Shown piece by piece: positions 35,845 to 44,968 of a stretch of 64,000 nt of DNA; the first letter of the stretch is position 1, and every line of letters starts with the position of its first letter. This stretch comes from Spirosoma terrae (GTDB taxonomy: Bacteria; Bacteroidota; Bacteroidia; Cytophagales; Spirosomataceae), in the NCBI RefSeq assembly GCF_010435915.1, contig NZ_JAAFZH010000004.1, forward strand, positions 1 through 64,000. The letters are read 5' to 3'. The notes beneath the pieces are model-generated. The model did no database searches and had not been told where the DNA came from. It worked only from the letters and a program-made list of their open reading frames with translations. Both the position numbers and the translations under genes were made by a program.

Positions 35845-38472
35845 ATGCGCTGGCAATTTCATATACTTCTTCTATTCGGACTTTGGACTGGTATCAATCA
35901 GGCATATGCTCAGTTTGGCCCTCCGGGTGGTGGGCCTGGCGGTCCAGGCTTCGGCAATCAGGATGATCGACGCAAAAAAAGTGACTTTACCGGCGTTACG
36001 GAGGATACTCCCAAAGGCAACGGAAAAATCAACGGACTACTGATCGATTCGCTTTCCGGGAAACCGGTTGAGTTTGCAACCATTGCGCTGATCAATCAAA
36101 AAACCAATAAGCCCATCGATGGCACCACTTCCGATACCAAGGGGGCTTTTTTGATGTCAAAACTGGCTCCCGGCGACTATCGGTTACAGTATTCGTTCAT
36201 TGGTTACAAAAACCAGAATTCTAAACCGTTCACAATAGTGAAAGGCTCCGACATCAACGTCGGTTCCGTTAAACTGTCTCCCGATATTCGAACCTTAGGC
36301 GAAGTGGTCGTTACGGGGCAGGCGGCTCTGATTGAAGAAAAAGTAGACCGGCTGGTTTTCAACGCCGATAAAGATTTGACGGCCAAAGGGGGCGATGCGT
36401 CGGACGTACTAAAACGGGTACCGATGCTCTCGGTCGATCTGGACGGCAATGTTTCGCTACGGGGCAGCCAGAATATCCGGGTGTTGATCAACAACAAACC
36501 CTCAACTATCGTAGCCTCAAACGTAGCGGATGCGCTCAAACAACTGCCAGCCGATATGATCAAATCGGTTGAAGTAATTACCAGCCCATCGGCCAAATAC
36601 GATGCCGAAGGTGCCGCCGGAATTATCAACATCATCACCAAGAAAAATACGCTGCATGGCTTGACGCTGAATCTGGATGCTGGTGTTGGCCTTCGCGCTT
36701 CGAACCTGGGGCTGAATGGTTCGTACCGACAAGGCAAGTTAGGCGTCAGTCTGGGCGGATTCGGGCGTTATATGTACAACCGGGCTTCGTCGACCTTAGA
36801 TCAGACGACGTTAACCGGAACGCAGGCTCAACGTACCAATCAGCAGGCAACCGCTTTTGACCAGCCCCTTTTTGGTCAGTATACCCTGGGATTCGACTAC
36901 GATCTGGCGAAAGATCAGTCATTATCGGCCAGCATTCGATACGGCACCCGGAATTTCGTGCAACAACAGAATCAGCTTACCAGTACGTATCTGGCCGATT
37001 CGCTGTTAAGCATGACCAATCGCGACGTGAACCGGAAAGACCTGTCCAATTCGGTCGATATGAATCTGGATTACGTGCGAACGTTTAAACCGCAGCAGGA
37101 ATGGTCGATTTCCACGCAGTACAGCCGAACGGGGTTGACCAATAATTTTTACGCCGACTTGTTGAACAGTGGCGGTACGTTAACCGCGCGTCAGCAAAAC
37201 CTCAACAACAACACGAATCAGGAATTTACCATACAAACTGATTATCAGACCCCTATTCGTAAAAACCAGTTGCTCGAATTCGGTGGTAAAGCCATCATGC
37301 GGAAAGTTGACAGCGACTATCGCTATTTGATTGGTAGCAGTAACAGTGAATTAAACAACGACCCAACTAATCCGAGCGGATCGTTAGCCTACAATCAGAA
37401 CATAGGCGCAGGCTATATCTCCTATACCTACGTAACGCCCAGCAAATACACCTTTAAAGTAGGTACCCGTTACGAGTACACGAGCATTTCGGCTAATCAG
37501 TCGACCGAATCTAGGACTTATACTCCCCTGGATATTCCGAACTATGGCAATCTGGTTCCCAGCATCAATATTTCGAAAAGCCTGAAGGGAGGCACCACGC
37601 TTAAGGCAGCTTATAACCGTCGAATTCAACGCCCCGGTTTGCAGCAGTTGAATCCCAACCCCAACGCAGCCAACCCTCAGATGATTTCGGTCGGCAATCC
37701 AAACTTAAGCCCCGAACTTACCGATAATTTTGAATTAAGCTATAGCTCCACGATCCAGAAAACCTACCTGAACGCGGCCGTGTTCGGCCGATTGACCAAT
37801 AATGCTATTTCGCAGATCCGGGTTCCGTCTGATACGTTGGCGGGTGGCATTATTACTACGTTCCAGAACATAGGCATTCAGCGCACCTACGGAGCCAACA
37901 TTTTCTTCAACACCAGTATTACGTCCAAATGGAGCGTAAACGGTGGTCTGGATGGTTACTACGTATACATGCAGGGGCAAACTCCGGATGCCAATGGAAA
38001 GTCGATCACGATCAGCAATACAGGGGTAAGCATTGGTGGCCGGTTAATGAGTCAGCTACAAATCAACAATGGCTGGAGCGCTCAGCTATTCAGTTTCTGG
38101 CGTGGTCCGATGCCACAATTACAGGGCACGATGGGTAGCTTTTACATGTATTCGCTGGGGGTCAGAAAAGACCTGGCCAACAAACGGGGCAGTATCGGTC
38201 TGGCCGCCGAAAACTTTGTTGGCAATGGTGTTACCATGCGGACGAACCTAAGCACGCCATTATTGACGCAGGTCAATACCAATCACCTCTACAATTCAAA
38301 CGTAAAACTCACCTTTACGTATCGAATCGGCAAGATGACCTTCGAGCAACAACGCAAAAAAGGCCGCTCGGTTAATAATGACGACGTAAAAGGTGGCGAA
38401 GGCGGTGACGGTGGCAATCAACAGGCAGCCCCAGCCGGAGGAAGTACCCAATCAGGCGGCCGCCCACGTTAA
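35845..38472 (+). CDS. TonB-dependent-receptor-like outer membrane beta-barrel protein (3)
   Basis: 875 residues from the ATG at 35845, which opens a standard signal peptide (MRWQFHILLLFGLWTGINQA). An upstream in-frame TTG at 35812 would add 11 residues and is rejected. After cleavage there is a Gly/Pro-rich segment (FGPPGGGPGGPGFGNQ), a CarboxypepD_reg-like domain at about 60-145, a plug (VDRLVFNADKDLTAKGGDAS, VLINNKPSTIV, ITSPSAKYDAEGAAGIINII) and an OMP_b-brl_3 barrel (PGLQQLNPNPNAANPQM, NPNLSPELTDNFELSY). The tail is Gly/Gln-rich (GGEGGDGGNQQAAPAGG). It resembles receptor 1 and is likewise divergent from a LytS/LytTR pair. Confidence 0.9.
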   Translation: MRWQFHILLLFGLWTGINQAYAQFGPPGGGPGGPGFGNQDDRRKKSDFTGVTEDTPKGNGKINGLLIDSLSGKPVEFATIALINQKTNKPIDGTTSDTKGAFLMSKLAPGDYRLQYSFIGYKNQNSKPFTIVKGSDINVGSVKLSPDIRTLGEVVVTGQAALIEEKVDRLVFNADKDLTAKGGDASDVLKRVPMLSVDLDGNVSLRGSQNIRVLINNKPSTIVASNVADALKQLPADMIKSVEVITSPSAKYDAEGAAGIINIITKKNTLHGLTLNLDAGVGLRASNLGLNGSYRQGKLGVSLGGFGRYMYNRASSTLDQTTLTGTQAQRTNQQATAFDQPLFGQYTLGFDYDLAKDQSLSASIRYGTRNFVQQQNQLTSTYLADSLLSMTNRDVNRKDLSNSVDMNLDYVRTFKPQQEWSISTQYSRTGLTNNFYADLLNSGGTLTARQQNLNNNTNQEFTIQTDYQTPIRKNQLLEFGGKAIMRKVDSDYRYLIGSSNSELNNDPTNPSGSLAYNQNIGAGYISYTYVTPSKYTFKVGTRYEYTSISANQSTESRTYTPLDIPNYGNLVPSINISKSLKGGTTLKAAYNRRIQRPGLQQLNPNPNAANPQMISVGNPNLSPELTDNFELSYSSTIQKTYLNAAVFGRLTNNAISQIRVPSDTLAGGIITTFQNIGIQRTYGANIFFNTSITSKWSVNGGLDGYYVYMQGQTPDANGKSITISNTGVSIGGRLMSQLQINNGWSAQLFSFWRGPMPQLQGTMGSFYMYSLGVRKDLANKRGSIGLAAENFVGNGVTMRTNLSTPLLTQVNTNHLYNSNVKLTFTYRIGKMTFEQQRKKGRSVNNDDVKGGEGGDGGNQQAAPAGGSTQSGGRPR

Positions 38473-38493
38473 CGAGCACGCCAAACTGGACTC

Positions 38494-38529
38494 AAAAGAA
38501 CCCGAACGCGCAGGCATTCGGGTTCTTTT
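38494..38529 (+). terminator. Rho-independent terminator
   Basis: Perfect stem AAAAGAACCCGAA / TTCGGGTTCTTTT around a 10-nt loop, 21 bp after the barrel receptor stop. Confidence 0.9.
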
Positions 38530-38593
38530 GCTATATCGATCTGAATTAATGTAATTATAGAGTAAACAATAGACCATTTGTTACTTCTGGAAC

Positions 38594-38631
38594 CATGATC
38601 AACTGTGCTGGTGAGTAAAAGCGGGATCATG
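38594..38631. promoter_or_regulatory. Inverted repeat upstream of the haem-binding dehydrogenase
   Basis: CATGATC (38594-38600) and GATCATG (38625-38631) are inverted with 24 nt between, about 90 bp before the ATG at 38722. It could be an operator; nothing identifies its regulator. Confidence 0.25.
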
Positions 38632-38721
38632 TCCGTAACGAATAACATCTTCTGTTTCCTGTGTGGTACTAGTCAACTCAATCAATACGTGGCGTCCTAA
38701 CGACTATTCCCCTAAACCTCT

Positions 38722-41091
38722 ATGAAAAAACATCTTCGACTGGGTCACCTGGTGGCTTTGTCTGCGTTAGTGGTAACGTGTACCGTTTCCAAAACAACAA
38801 AAACGCAAACTGTTCAGAATAACGCATCACCCACTCCGGTGGGCGTCGATTCCGCGACTAAACCGTCGGTCAATCCAGTGGCCAATACGGCGTATCTGAA
38901 TCCAGAACAAAGTCTGGCGTCCTTTCGGGTTCCGAAGGGCTACCACATGGAATTAGTCGCCAGTGAACCCATGATTCACGAACCGGTGGCGATAGCCTGG
39001 GATGGCAATGCGCGTATGTACGTAGCAGAAATGGATACGTACATGCAGGATGCCGATGCAACTGGCGAGCACGAACCCGTGAGCCGGGTTATGCTGCTGG
39101 AAGACACCAATGGCGACGGAAAAATGGACAAGAGTTCGGTCTTTATCGATAAACTGCTCCTGCCCCGGATGCTCTTATGCGTTGGCCACGAACTCATTGT
39201 CAATGAAACGGATACGTATGATCTGTGGAGTTACAAAGACACCAACGGCGATGGCGTTGCCGACGATAAAAAGCGAATTTACCATGTCGATCGTAAAGCG
39301 CCGGGCAATCTGGAACACCAACGTAGTGGTTTAGACTGGAATCTGGATAACTGGATATACGTCACTGTCGATCCGGTACGATTCCGGTATACGAATGGCC
39401 AAATCCGTGTTGATTCGCTCTACAGCGGCTCAAACGGCCAATGGGGATTAACGCACGACAATTACGGGCGATTATTTTTCAGTCGGGGTGGTGGCGAAAA
39501 CGCAGGCTCAGGCTTCCAGATCAACCCTAAATACGGCTCGCTTGAATTTGCGGATGCTTACGACGAAGCTACGTTCAGCCCGGTCTGGTCGATCATTGCC
39601 AATCCAGATGCCCAGGGAGGTCCCAAGCGACTGCGTGCCGATAGTACGCTCAACCATTTTACGGCAGGTTGCGGCCAGTCCATTTATCGGGGTGACAAAT
39701 TACCGGCTGATTTAGTGGGCGATTACCTGATTTGTGAGCCCGTAGCCCGGATTGTTCGCCGGGCCCGGATCGTCAATAATCAGGGGAAAACCCAGCTTGA
39801 GAATGTCTATAAAGAACAGGAGTTCATTGCGTCGACCGACTTCAATTTCCGCCCGGTCAATACGTATACGGGCCCTGATGGTAGTTTGTATCTGGTCGAT
39901 ATGAACCGGGGGATCATTCAGGAGTCGCAGTGGACGCCCAAAGGGAGCTGGATTCGTCCGCAAATTGAACGGCTTGGCCTGGATAAACACATTCAACACG
40001 GACGTATCTGGCGATTGGTTCAGGATAGCGTAAAGCCTGGCCCAAAACCCAATATGCTGGATCAATCGGCAAGCCAACTTGTTACGTATCTGAACCACCC
40101 GAACGGCTGGTGGCGCGACAATGCCCAGAAACAATTGATTGTTCTGGGCGATAAATCGATTGTGCCTACTCTGAAGCAGCTAGTAGCTGGCCAGTCAACA
40201 GTGTCCTCTACAAAACTCAGTGCGCTTGCCAAAATTCATGCCCTCTGGACGCTGGAAGGTTTAGATGCCATTGATCAGGCCACGATCAGTACAGCCCTTA
40301 AAGACGAAGATCCGCAGGTACGACGTACGGCCATCTGGATTAGCGAGCCTTATCTGAAGAAAAATGACGAACAACTGATCGCTCAGGTGGCGTCATTACA
40401 CCAAGATCCCAGCTACGATGTTCGTGTCCAATTGCTGGAGTCTTTACAATATAGTTCATCGGCAGCCGCTACGTCAGCCACAGCAGCGTTGCTGGCCCAA
40501 AACTCAGGTAATCCTATGCTCACAGCGGTCAGAAATAGCCTGCTGAAAAACAATGACTTCAAACTGTACGGCAGCAAACTGGGAAGTCTGGCCGAAAACG
40601 ATCGGGCGTCGGTGCTACGTGGTGCTGAAATTTTCAAATCCCTATGCTCCTCCTGTCATGGTACGGATGGGAAAGGACTCGCTAGCCAGGTTGCTCCACC
40701 CATAGCCGGTTCGAAGCATCTGGCCGACAGAGATTTATTGGTTAAGATATTACTCCAGGGTTTATCAGGACCGATTGATGGGAAAACCTACCCCACCGTA
40801 ATGCCTTCGATGGCCGATAATAGTGACGAATGGATTGCTTCGGTAGCCAACTATATCCGGTTTGAGTTTGGTAATCCGACTCCTCCCCGACCGGCTGGCG
40901 CAGGAAGCAACCCCAATGCAAATCGTCCCGCCATACCGGTAGCCAATCCACCCGTTGTTCGGGCGGGTGGTACGTTTGGGCGATGGATTTATCCCATGAT
41001 CAAGAATGAGGACATACTAACGCTCCGCAAAGAAACCGTATCACGTAGTACGCCCTGGACAATCGCTGAACTGGAAAAAACCGGACAATAA
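38722..41091 (+). CDS. PVC-type haem-binding dehydrogenase / cytochrome c domain protein
   Basis: 789 residues. A lipoprotein-like signal is visible (LVALSALVVTCTVSK). Residues about 65-420 form a propeller matching the 'membrane-bound dehydrogenase' domain (FRVPKGYHMELVASEPMIHE, PVAIAWDGNARMYVAEMDTY, GPDGSLYLVDMNRG). A HEAT-like helical stretch covers about 450-620, and a C-terminal cytochrome c domain has LCSSCHGTDGKG (C642, C645, H646), with a distal methionine probably in YPTVMPSMADN. It is likely a periplasm-facing oxidoreductase that passes electrons to its own haem; the substrate (often a sugar or alcohol in relatives) is unknown. It precedes a sulfite dehydrogenase operon. Confidence 0.88.
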   Translation: MKKHLRLGHLVALSALVVTCTVSKTTKTQTVQNNASPTPVGVDSATKPSVNPVANTAYLNPEQSLASFRVPKGYHMELVASEPMIHEPVAIAWDGNARMYVAEMDTYMQDADATGEHEPVSRVMLLEDTNGDGKMDKSSVFIDKLLLPRMLLCVGHELIVNETDTYDLWSYKDTNGDGVADDKKRIYHVDRKAPGNLEHQRSGLDWNLDNWIYVTVDPVRFRYTNGQIRVDSLYSGSNGQWGLTHDNYGRLFFSRGGGENAGSGFQINPKYGSLEFADAYDEATFSPVWSIIANPDAQGGPKRLRADSTLNHFTAGCGQSIYRGDKLPADLVGDYLICEPVARIVRRARIVNNQGKTQLENVYKEQEFIASTDFNFRPVNTYTGPDGSLYLVDMNRGIIQESQWTPKGSWIRPQIERLGLDKHIQHGRIWRLVQDSVKPGPKPNMLDQSASQLVTYLNHPNGWWRDNAQKQLIVLGDKSIVPTLKQLVAGQSTVSSTKLSALAKIHALWTLEGLDAIDQATISTALKDEDPQVRRTAIWISEPYLKKNDEQLIAQVASLHQDPSYDVRVQLLESLQYSSSAAATSATAALLAQNSGNPMLTAVRNSLLKNNDFKLYGSKLGSLAENDRASVLRGAEIFKSLCSSCHGTDGKGLASQVAPPIAGSKHLADRDLLVKILLQGLSGPIDGKTYPTVMPSMADNSDEWIASVANYIRFEFGNPTPPRPAGAGSNPNANRPAIPVANPPVVRAGGTFGRWIYPMIKNEDILTLRKETVSRSTPWTIAELEKTGQ

Positions 41092-41277
41092 GCAGGCGCT
41101 TTCTCTCCGGCAACCCAAAGCAAATCAGAATGAGTTGCTTTGGGTTATTCATTTACACCGCCAGAATACCCCATAAACAGATTTTATTGGTACTATTGGC
41201 CGACAACGACTTATTTAGCCGACGACACGTTCCATTTTTGCTTAATTTTGATAACTAATCCGGTCCCTCCGTACCCT

Positions 41278-42519
41278 ATGGCTTTACTCAACTCATCCGA
41301 TAATCTATTCAATCGTCGCGGGTTTCTCAAACAAAGTTCACTGGCCACCTTTGCTACGTTGCTGGGAACAGACATTGTTTTCGCGGATCGGCTGCCCAAA
41401 CACTACGTTCCTCTGGTCTTCGAAACAGACCCGATGGCTACCAAACACAAAGATCTGGTGGTGCTGAACAACAAGCCCTGGAACGTGGAAACACCGGCCC
41501 ATCTGCTGGACGATGACGTAACACCTGCCGACAAATTTTTTATTCGAAACAACGGACTGGCTCCCGAAAAAATCGACGTAGCCAGCTGGACTTTAACCAT
41601 CAATGGAGAATCGGTTAAACAGGTTAAAACCTATAAACTTGAGGAGCTAAAGAAACGCTTCAAACACTACACTTACCAGCTCGTGCTGGAATGTGGCGGT
41701 AACGGCCGCGCTGGCTATTTCCCAAAAACCTCGGGCAATCAGTGGACCGACGGTGGTGTTGGCTGCGCCGAATGGACGGGTGTTCGATTAAAAGATATTC
41801 TGAACGATGTTGGTCTGAAAGACGATGCCGTCTACATCGGTTACTACGGTAAAGATCTGCATATCAGCCTGGATCCAAAAAAGGAAGTGATCTCACGGGG
41901 TGTACCGATGCGGAAAGCCCTCGAAGACGAAACGTTGATTGCCTGGGCCATGAACGGCCATGATATTCCGTTGGTCAATGGGGCTCCGCTGCGGTTAGTA
42001 GTTGGGGGCTGGCCCGCTTCTACGTCGGGGAAATGGTTGCATACGATTTCAGTACGTAACAAAGTCCACGATGGAGCCAAAATGACAGGCAAGAGCTATA
42101 AAGTTCCCATCAATCCCGTTGAGCCAGGCGTTGATCCCCCGGAAGACCAGTTCAAAATTATTGAGTCGATGCCAGTAAAATCGTTGATCACGTACCCTAA
42201 AACGGGAGCCATGCTGGACAAAGGACAGACACTCAGTCTTCGCGGGCATGCGTGGGCGGGCGACCGGTCGGTACGTGAGGTTTCGATCTCAAAGGACTTT
42301 GGCGCTACGTGGCAAAAAGCCGACCTGAAACCACCCAAAAACCGGCTAGCCTGGCAACGCTGGACCGCCGAGGTAAAGCTTCCGCAGCCGGGTTACTATG
42401 AAATCTGGGCTCGGGCTACCGACAGTGAGGGCGTATCGCAGCCGATGGTTATGCCCCAGTGGAATCCGGAAGGATACTGCAATAATGCCTGCTATCGGAT
42501 TGCCGTTAAAGTTGGCTAG
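41278..42519 (+). CDS. Molybdopterin sulfite dehydrogenase (SorA/SUOX-like)
   Basis: 413 residues from the ATG at 41278. A longer frame from 41140 adds 46 residues of non-coding character in front of the Tat signal, so I reject it. The Tat motif is NRRGFLKQSSLATFATLLG. The oxidoreductase molybdopterin-binding domain follows, with the Mo-ligating cysteine at C139 (LVLECGGNGRAGYF) and the downstream segments VGCAEWTGVRLKDIL and NGAPLRLVVGGWPAS. The C-terminal Mo-co dimerisation domain spans about 290-410 (LRGHAWAGDRSVREVSISKD). It probably oxidises sulfite to sulfate in the periplasm, feeding the small cytochrome encoded 12 bp downstream. Confidence 0.9.
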   Translation: MALLNSSDNLFNRRGFLKQSSLATFATLLGTDIVFADRLPKHYVPLVFETDPMATKHKDLVVLNNKPWNVETPAHLLDDDVTPADKFFIRNNGLAPEKIDVASWTLTINGESVKQVKTYKLEELKKRFKHYTYQLVLECGGNGRAGYFPKTSGNQWTDGGVGCAEWTGVRLKDILNDVGLKDDAVYIGYYGKDLHISLDPKKEVISRGVPMRKALEDETLIAWAMNGHDIPLVNGAPLRLVVGGWPASTSGKWLHTISVRNKVHDGAKMTGKSYKVPINPVEPGVDPPEDQFKIIESMPVKSLITYPKTGAMLDKGQTLSLRGHAWAGDRSVREVSISKDFGATWQKADLKPPKNRLAWQRWTAEVKLPQPGYYEIWARATDSEGVSQPMVMPQWNPEGYCNNACYRIAVKVG

Positions 42520-42531
42520 ACGAAATCACGT

Positions 42532-42957
42532 ATGAAAAATAACTGTTTGATGCTTGTTCTGGCTTTGGCTGGCTTTTTAGGTATTGCCGCCCAAACCGCA
42601 AGCCATACTTCCGACGCACGAAGTAGCCGTACCGCTTCCGCTCGTTCGCTGGCCGATTCAGTAAAAAAAGACCCGGAAACCGGATTGGCTATTGACCCGC
42701 AGCTGATGTTGGTAAAAGGGCAATGTACGGCTTGTCATTCGAGTAAGCTTATCCTGCAAAGCCGTTTTTCGCGCGACAAATGGATCGAACGTATTCGCTG
42801 GATGCAACGGACCCAAAAGCTTTGGGATTTAGGCGAATCAGAACCCATTATTCTCGACTATCTGGTTAAATACTATGGCCCAGCAACGGGTTCATTCGAC
42901 GGTCGGCGCGAACCTTTGCAGTCAATCAAATGGTATAAACTGGAAAGCAGTCGTTAA
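42532..42957 (+). CDS. Small c-type cytochrome (SorB-like)
   Basis: 141 residues with a signal peptide (LMLVLALAGFLGIAAQTA). There is one haem c site, KGQCTACHSSKLI (C65, C68, H69), followed by a helical tail (WIERIRWMQRTQKLWDLGES) that supplies the distal side. It is encoded immediately after the sulfite dehydrogenase and has the expected partner architecture, so it probably accepts electrons from the Mo centre in the periplasm. Confidence 0.85.
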   Translation: MKNNCLMLVLALAGFLGIAAQTASHTSDARSSRTASARSLADSVKKDPETGLAIDPQLMLVKGQCTACHSSKLILQSRFSRDKWIERIRWMQRTQKLWDLGESEPIILDYLVKYYGPATGSFDGRREPLQSIKWYKLESSR

Positions 42958-42967
42958 TTAATAGACC

Positions 42968-43690
42968 ATGTCTACTACGAATTTTTATCAGGCATTTTAT
43001 CAGAATGATCAGTTGTTTCGGTTCTCCAACGAATCGTGGACAACGAATCAGGATGTATTGGTCGACGAACAGCCGGTTGCGGATGAGATAATTGCTACGT
43101 CGGACATAGCCGAGAAAACGGGGCTTCTGAGCGAGCTAGATGCTTTATCGGCCAGCTATGATACAGATGAGGTGATTACAGTTCAGGCTGAACAACAACC
43201 GGTTATCGAAACAATACTGGCTGTGCAGGAAGAAGTTAGTATCGTAACTAAGCCAGAACCATTACCTAAACCGGCATCCAGACCCGCTCTGACCCCGTCC
43301 GATCAACGCCCTGTATTACCGGAATTAAATCATAAAGTACTTTTACTGGCCGACGAGGAACTGGACCCCAGTAATCTGCTATTCCTGGAAAAAATCCTGA
43401 AAGCCATCAACCTCAATATCGAAGGGGTCGACTTACTGAACCTGAACGGTGCTCATGATCTGGATTTCGCGGCCCTGGTTCAGGACAAAAAAATTCATCA
43501 TTTCATTACGTTTGGCGTTCCTTTCAATCGAATTCATCTCGACATTGCTATGGACCGCTATCAGCCGATACGCTTTTTCGGCATTACGTTCCTCATGGCC
43601 GACTCGCTACCCACCATTGAAGCGGATCAACATCTAAAAAAACGATTATGGGGCGCTTTACAGCGGATGTTTTTAATGAATCGTCAGTAG
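42968..43690 (+). CDS. Unassigned protein, possible DNA polymerase III psi (HolD)-like
   Basis: 240 residues, starting 10 bp after the cytochrome gene. The N-terminal 105 or so residues are acidic and low-complexity, ending in a Pro-rich linker. The C-terminal 130 form a compact alpha/beta domain: KVLLLADEELDPSNLLFLEK, ILKAINLNIEGVDLLNL, HHFITFGVPFNRI, GITFLMADSLPTIEAD, LKKRLWGALQRMF. The order (hydrophobic strand, helix, 'FG' strand, 'PTIEAD', then LW..L) resembles the UDG-like fold of HolD, the Pol III psi subunit, but sequence identity is low and this is my inference. The operon neighbours (sulfite oxidation) do not support or refute it. No signal peptide, so cytoplasmic. Confidence 0.5.
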   Translation: MSTTNFYQAFYQNDQLFRFSNESWTTNQDVLVDEQPVADEIIATSDIAEKTGLLSELDALSASYDTDEVITVQAEQQPVIETILAVQEEVSIVTKPEPLPKPASRPALTPSDQRPVLPELNHKVLLLADEELDPSNLLFLEKILKAINLNIEGVDLLNLNGAHDLDFAALVQDKKIHHFITFGVPFNRIHLDIAMDRYQPIRFFGITFLMADSLPTIEADQHLKKRLWGALQRMFLMNRQ

Positions 43691-43838
43691 GCCCTGCTGT
43701 TGTAATATTCTGTGTAGTAGGCTCATTTTAAGCAAATCATTTAGTGTGGGTTTGGATTATTGGGGCACTATTTACGTATTTACATGTGTTTCCCATGAAC
43801 GTATTCACCAACACTAACCCAAGTATCGGTTCCACCGA

Positions 43839-44915
43839 ATGACGCTCGCCGAACGACTTCGTATTATTTTTCAGCCAAACACTGCTGTTGCTAACCAGAG
43901 CATGGCGGCACCTTTGGCCCAGCCATCTGTATCTGCTGTACCGGATACCCGACCACCAGTCGAAAATCCATTACCGCTATTACCCGACATAAATCCTACC
44001 ACCGCATCAGAAACACTTCCGTATTGGCTTAGGGATGAACACGCGCTCCGTGATGAAGGTGTGCTCTTTGGCTTATCAACGGTAGGGCCTGACGAGAAAA
44101 TCAGCGAAATCCAGGCGTACTACGCTCAACTGGTAGCTCCTCTGGAAGCCCAGATCAATCAGTTATCCCTGAGAGTCAACGAAATTGATGAGTTGATCGA
44201 ACAGCAGGAAACCCGCGTTAACCTCCAGCAGAAGCAAATTAACGAACTGCGGAACAGACAGCCGGCAGCCACCAATCTCCTTCGAACGGCGGTTAGCCTA
44301 TGTCTGTCTACGGTTATGTGCATTGGCACGTATTATCTCATTGCCAGCACTCTACAACCAGCCTTTCCGAATCCGTGGGTTTCGATTGGTATTTTTTTAG
44401 CAGGCATGTTCAATTTATTCGGTCAAACATCGTTTTTCTACCAGGACAACGTAGCATTAACCGGCCGTAGACTGATTGAAGAGGTTGGCCTCCCGTTTGC
44501 CACGTCTCTTTTTATAGGGATTCAGGCTGTACAATTCCAACCAGTTATACAGGCTGTCGCCTTATTTATTTTTGTCTTTTTCCTTTTCCTGTTGGCTGGG
44601 AAGCTCTTTTTAAGCTCACTAAATGCCTTACAAACTGGCTTAACTTCTACACAAATTAATCGCCAATTAGCGTTCGATAAACAGCAAACCCTGCCGGTTT
44701 TTGAGACTAATCTTGACCGACTAAATCAAGGGTTAACTGCTCTCCGAATGCAGAAATGGCCTGTTGTTTCGGCCTTGAATCAGTCGGAGGCTAAACTGAA
44801 GCAATTGAACACCAAACGCGATCAGCTTGTTAATCTATTTTTGAGTGAGTTTGAACTAGCCAGGAGCCTGCGCGATCGTTTGACTGAAAAACAGCGGGCG
44901 GCTCTATTTAATTAA
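43839..44915 (+). CDS. Coiled-coil/membrane/coiled-coil protein A, unknown
   Basis: 358 residues. The N-terminal 70 are Pro/Ala-rich and disordered. Residues about 90-145 form a coiled coil (INQLSLRVNEIDELIEQQET, QKQINELRNRQ). Four hydrophobic helices follow (about 150-172, 180-200, 220-237, 240-260), then a second coiled coil (about 280-340: FDKQQTLPVFETNLDRL, LNQSEAKLKQLNTKRDQ). There is no signal peptide. A segment WLRDEHALRDEGVLFGLSTV before the first coil looks conserved in style. I do not recognise the family. It is followed after 53 bp by protein B with the same coil-membrane-coil plan, so the two may form a complex. Confidence 0.65.
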   Translation: MTLAERLRIIFQPNTAVANQSMAAPLAQPSVSAVPDTRPPVENPLPLLPDINPTTASETLPYWLRDEHALRDEGVLFGLSTVGPDEKISEIQAYYAQLVAPLEAQINQLSLRVNEIDELIEQQETRVNLQQKQINELRNRQPAATNLLRTAVSLCLSTVMCIGTYYLIASTLQPAFPNPWVSIGIFLAGMFNLFGQTSFFYQDNVALTGRRLIEEVGLPFATSLFIGIQAVQFQPVIQAVALFIFVFFLFLLAGKLFLSSLNALQTGLTSTQINRQLAFDKQQTLPVFETNLDRLNQGLTALRMQKWPVVSALNQSEAKLKQLNTKRDQLVNLFLSEFELARSLRDRLTEKQRAALFN

Positions 44916-44968
44916 GTTTCGATGGGCGACAAAAGGGTGCGCCAATCATAAACTTTACCTATTTTCAG

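Noticed and set aside
36204..36737. 177-residue minus-strand open frame inside the third barrel receptor
   Set aside because: Fully antisense to a well supported gene, with Ser/Thr-rich composition typical of a shadow frame.
41140..41277. N-terminal extension of the sulfite dehydrogenase
   Set aside because: It would bury the Tat signal that starts at 41278.
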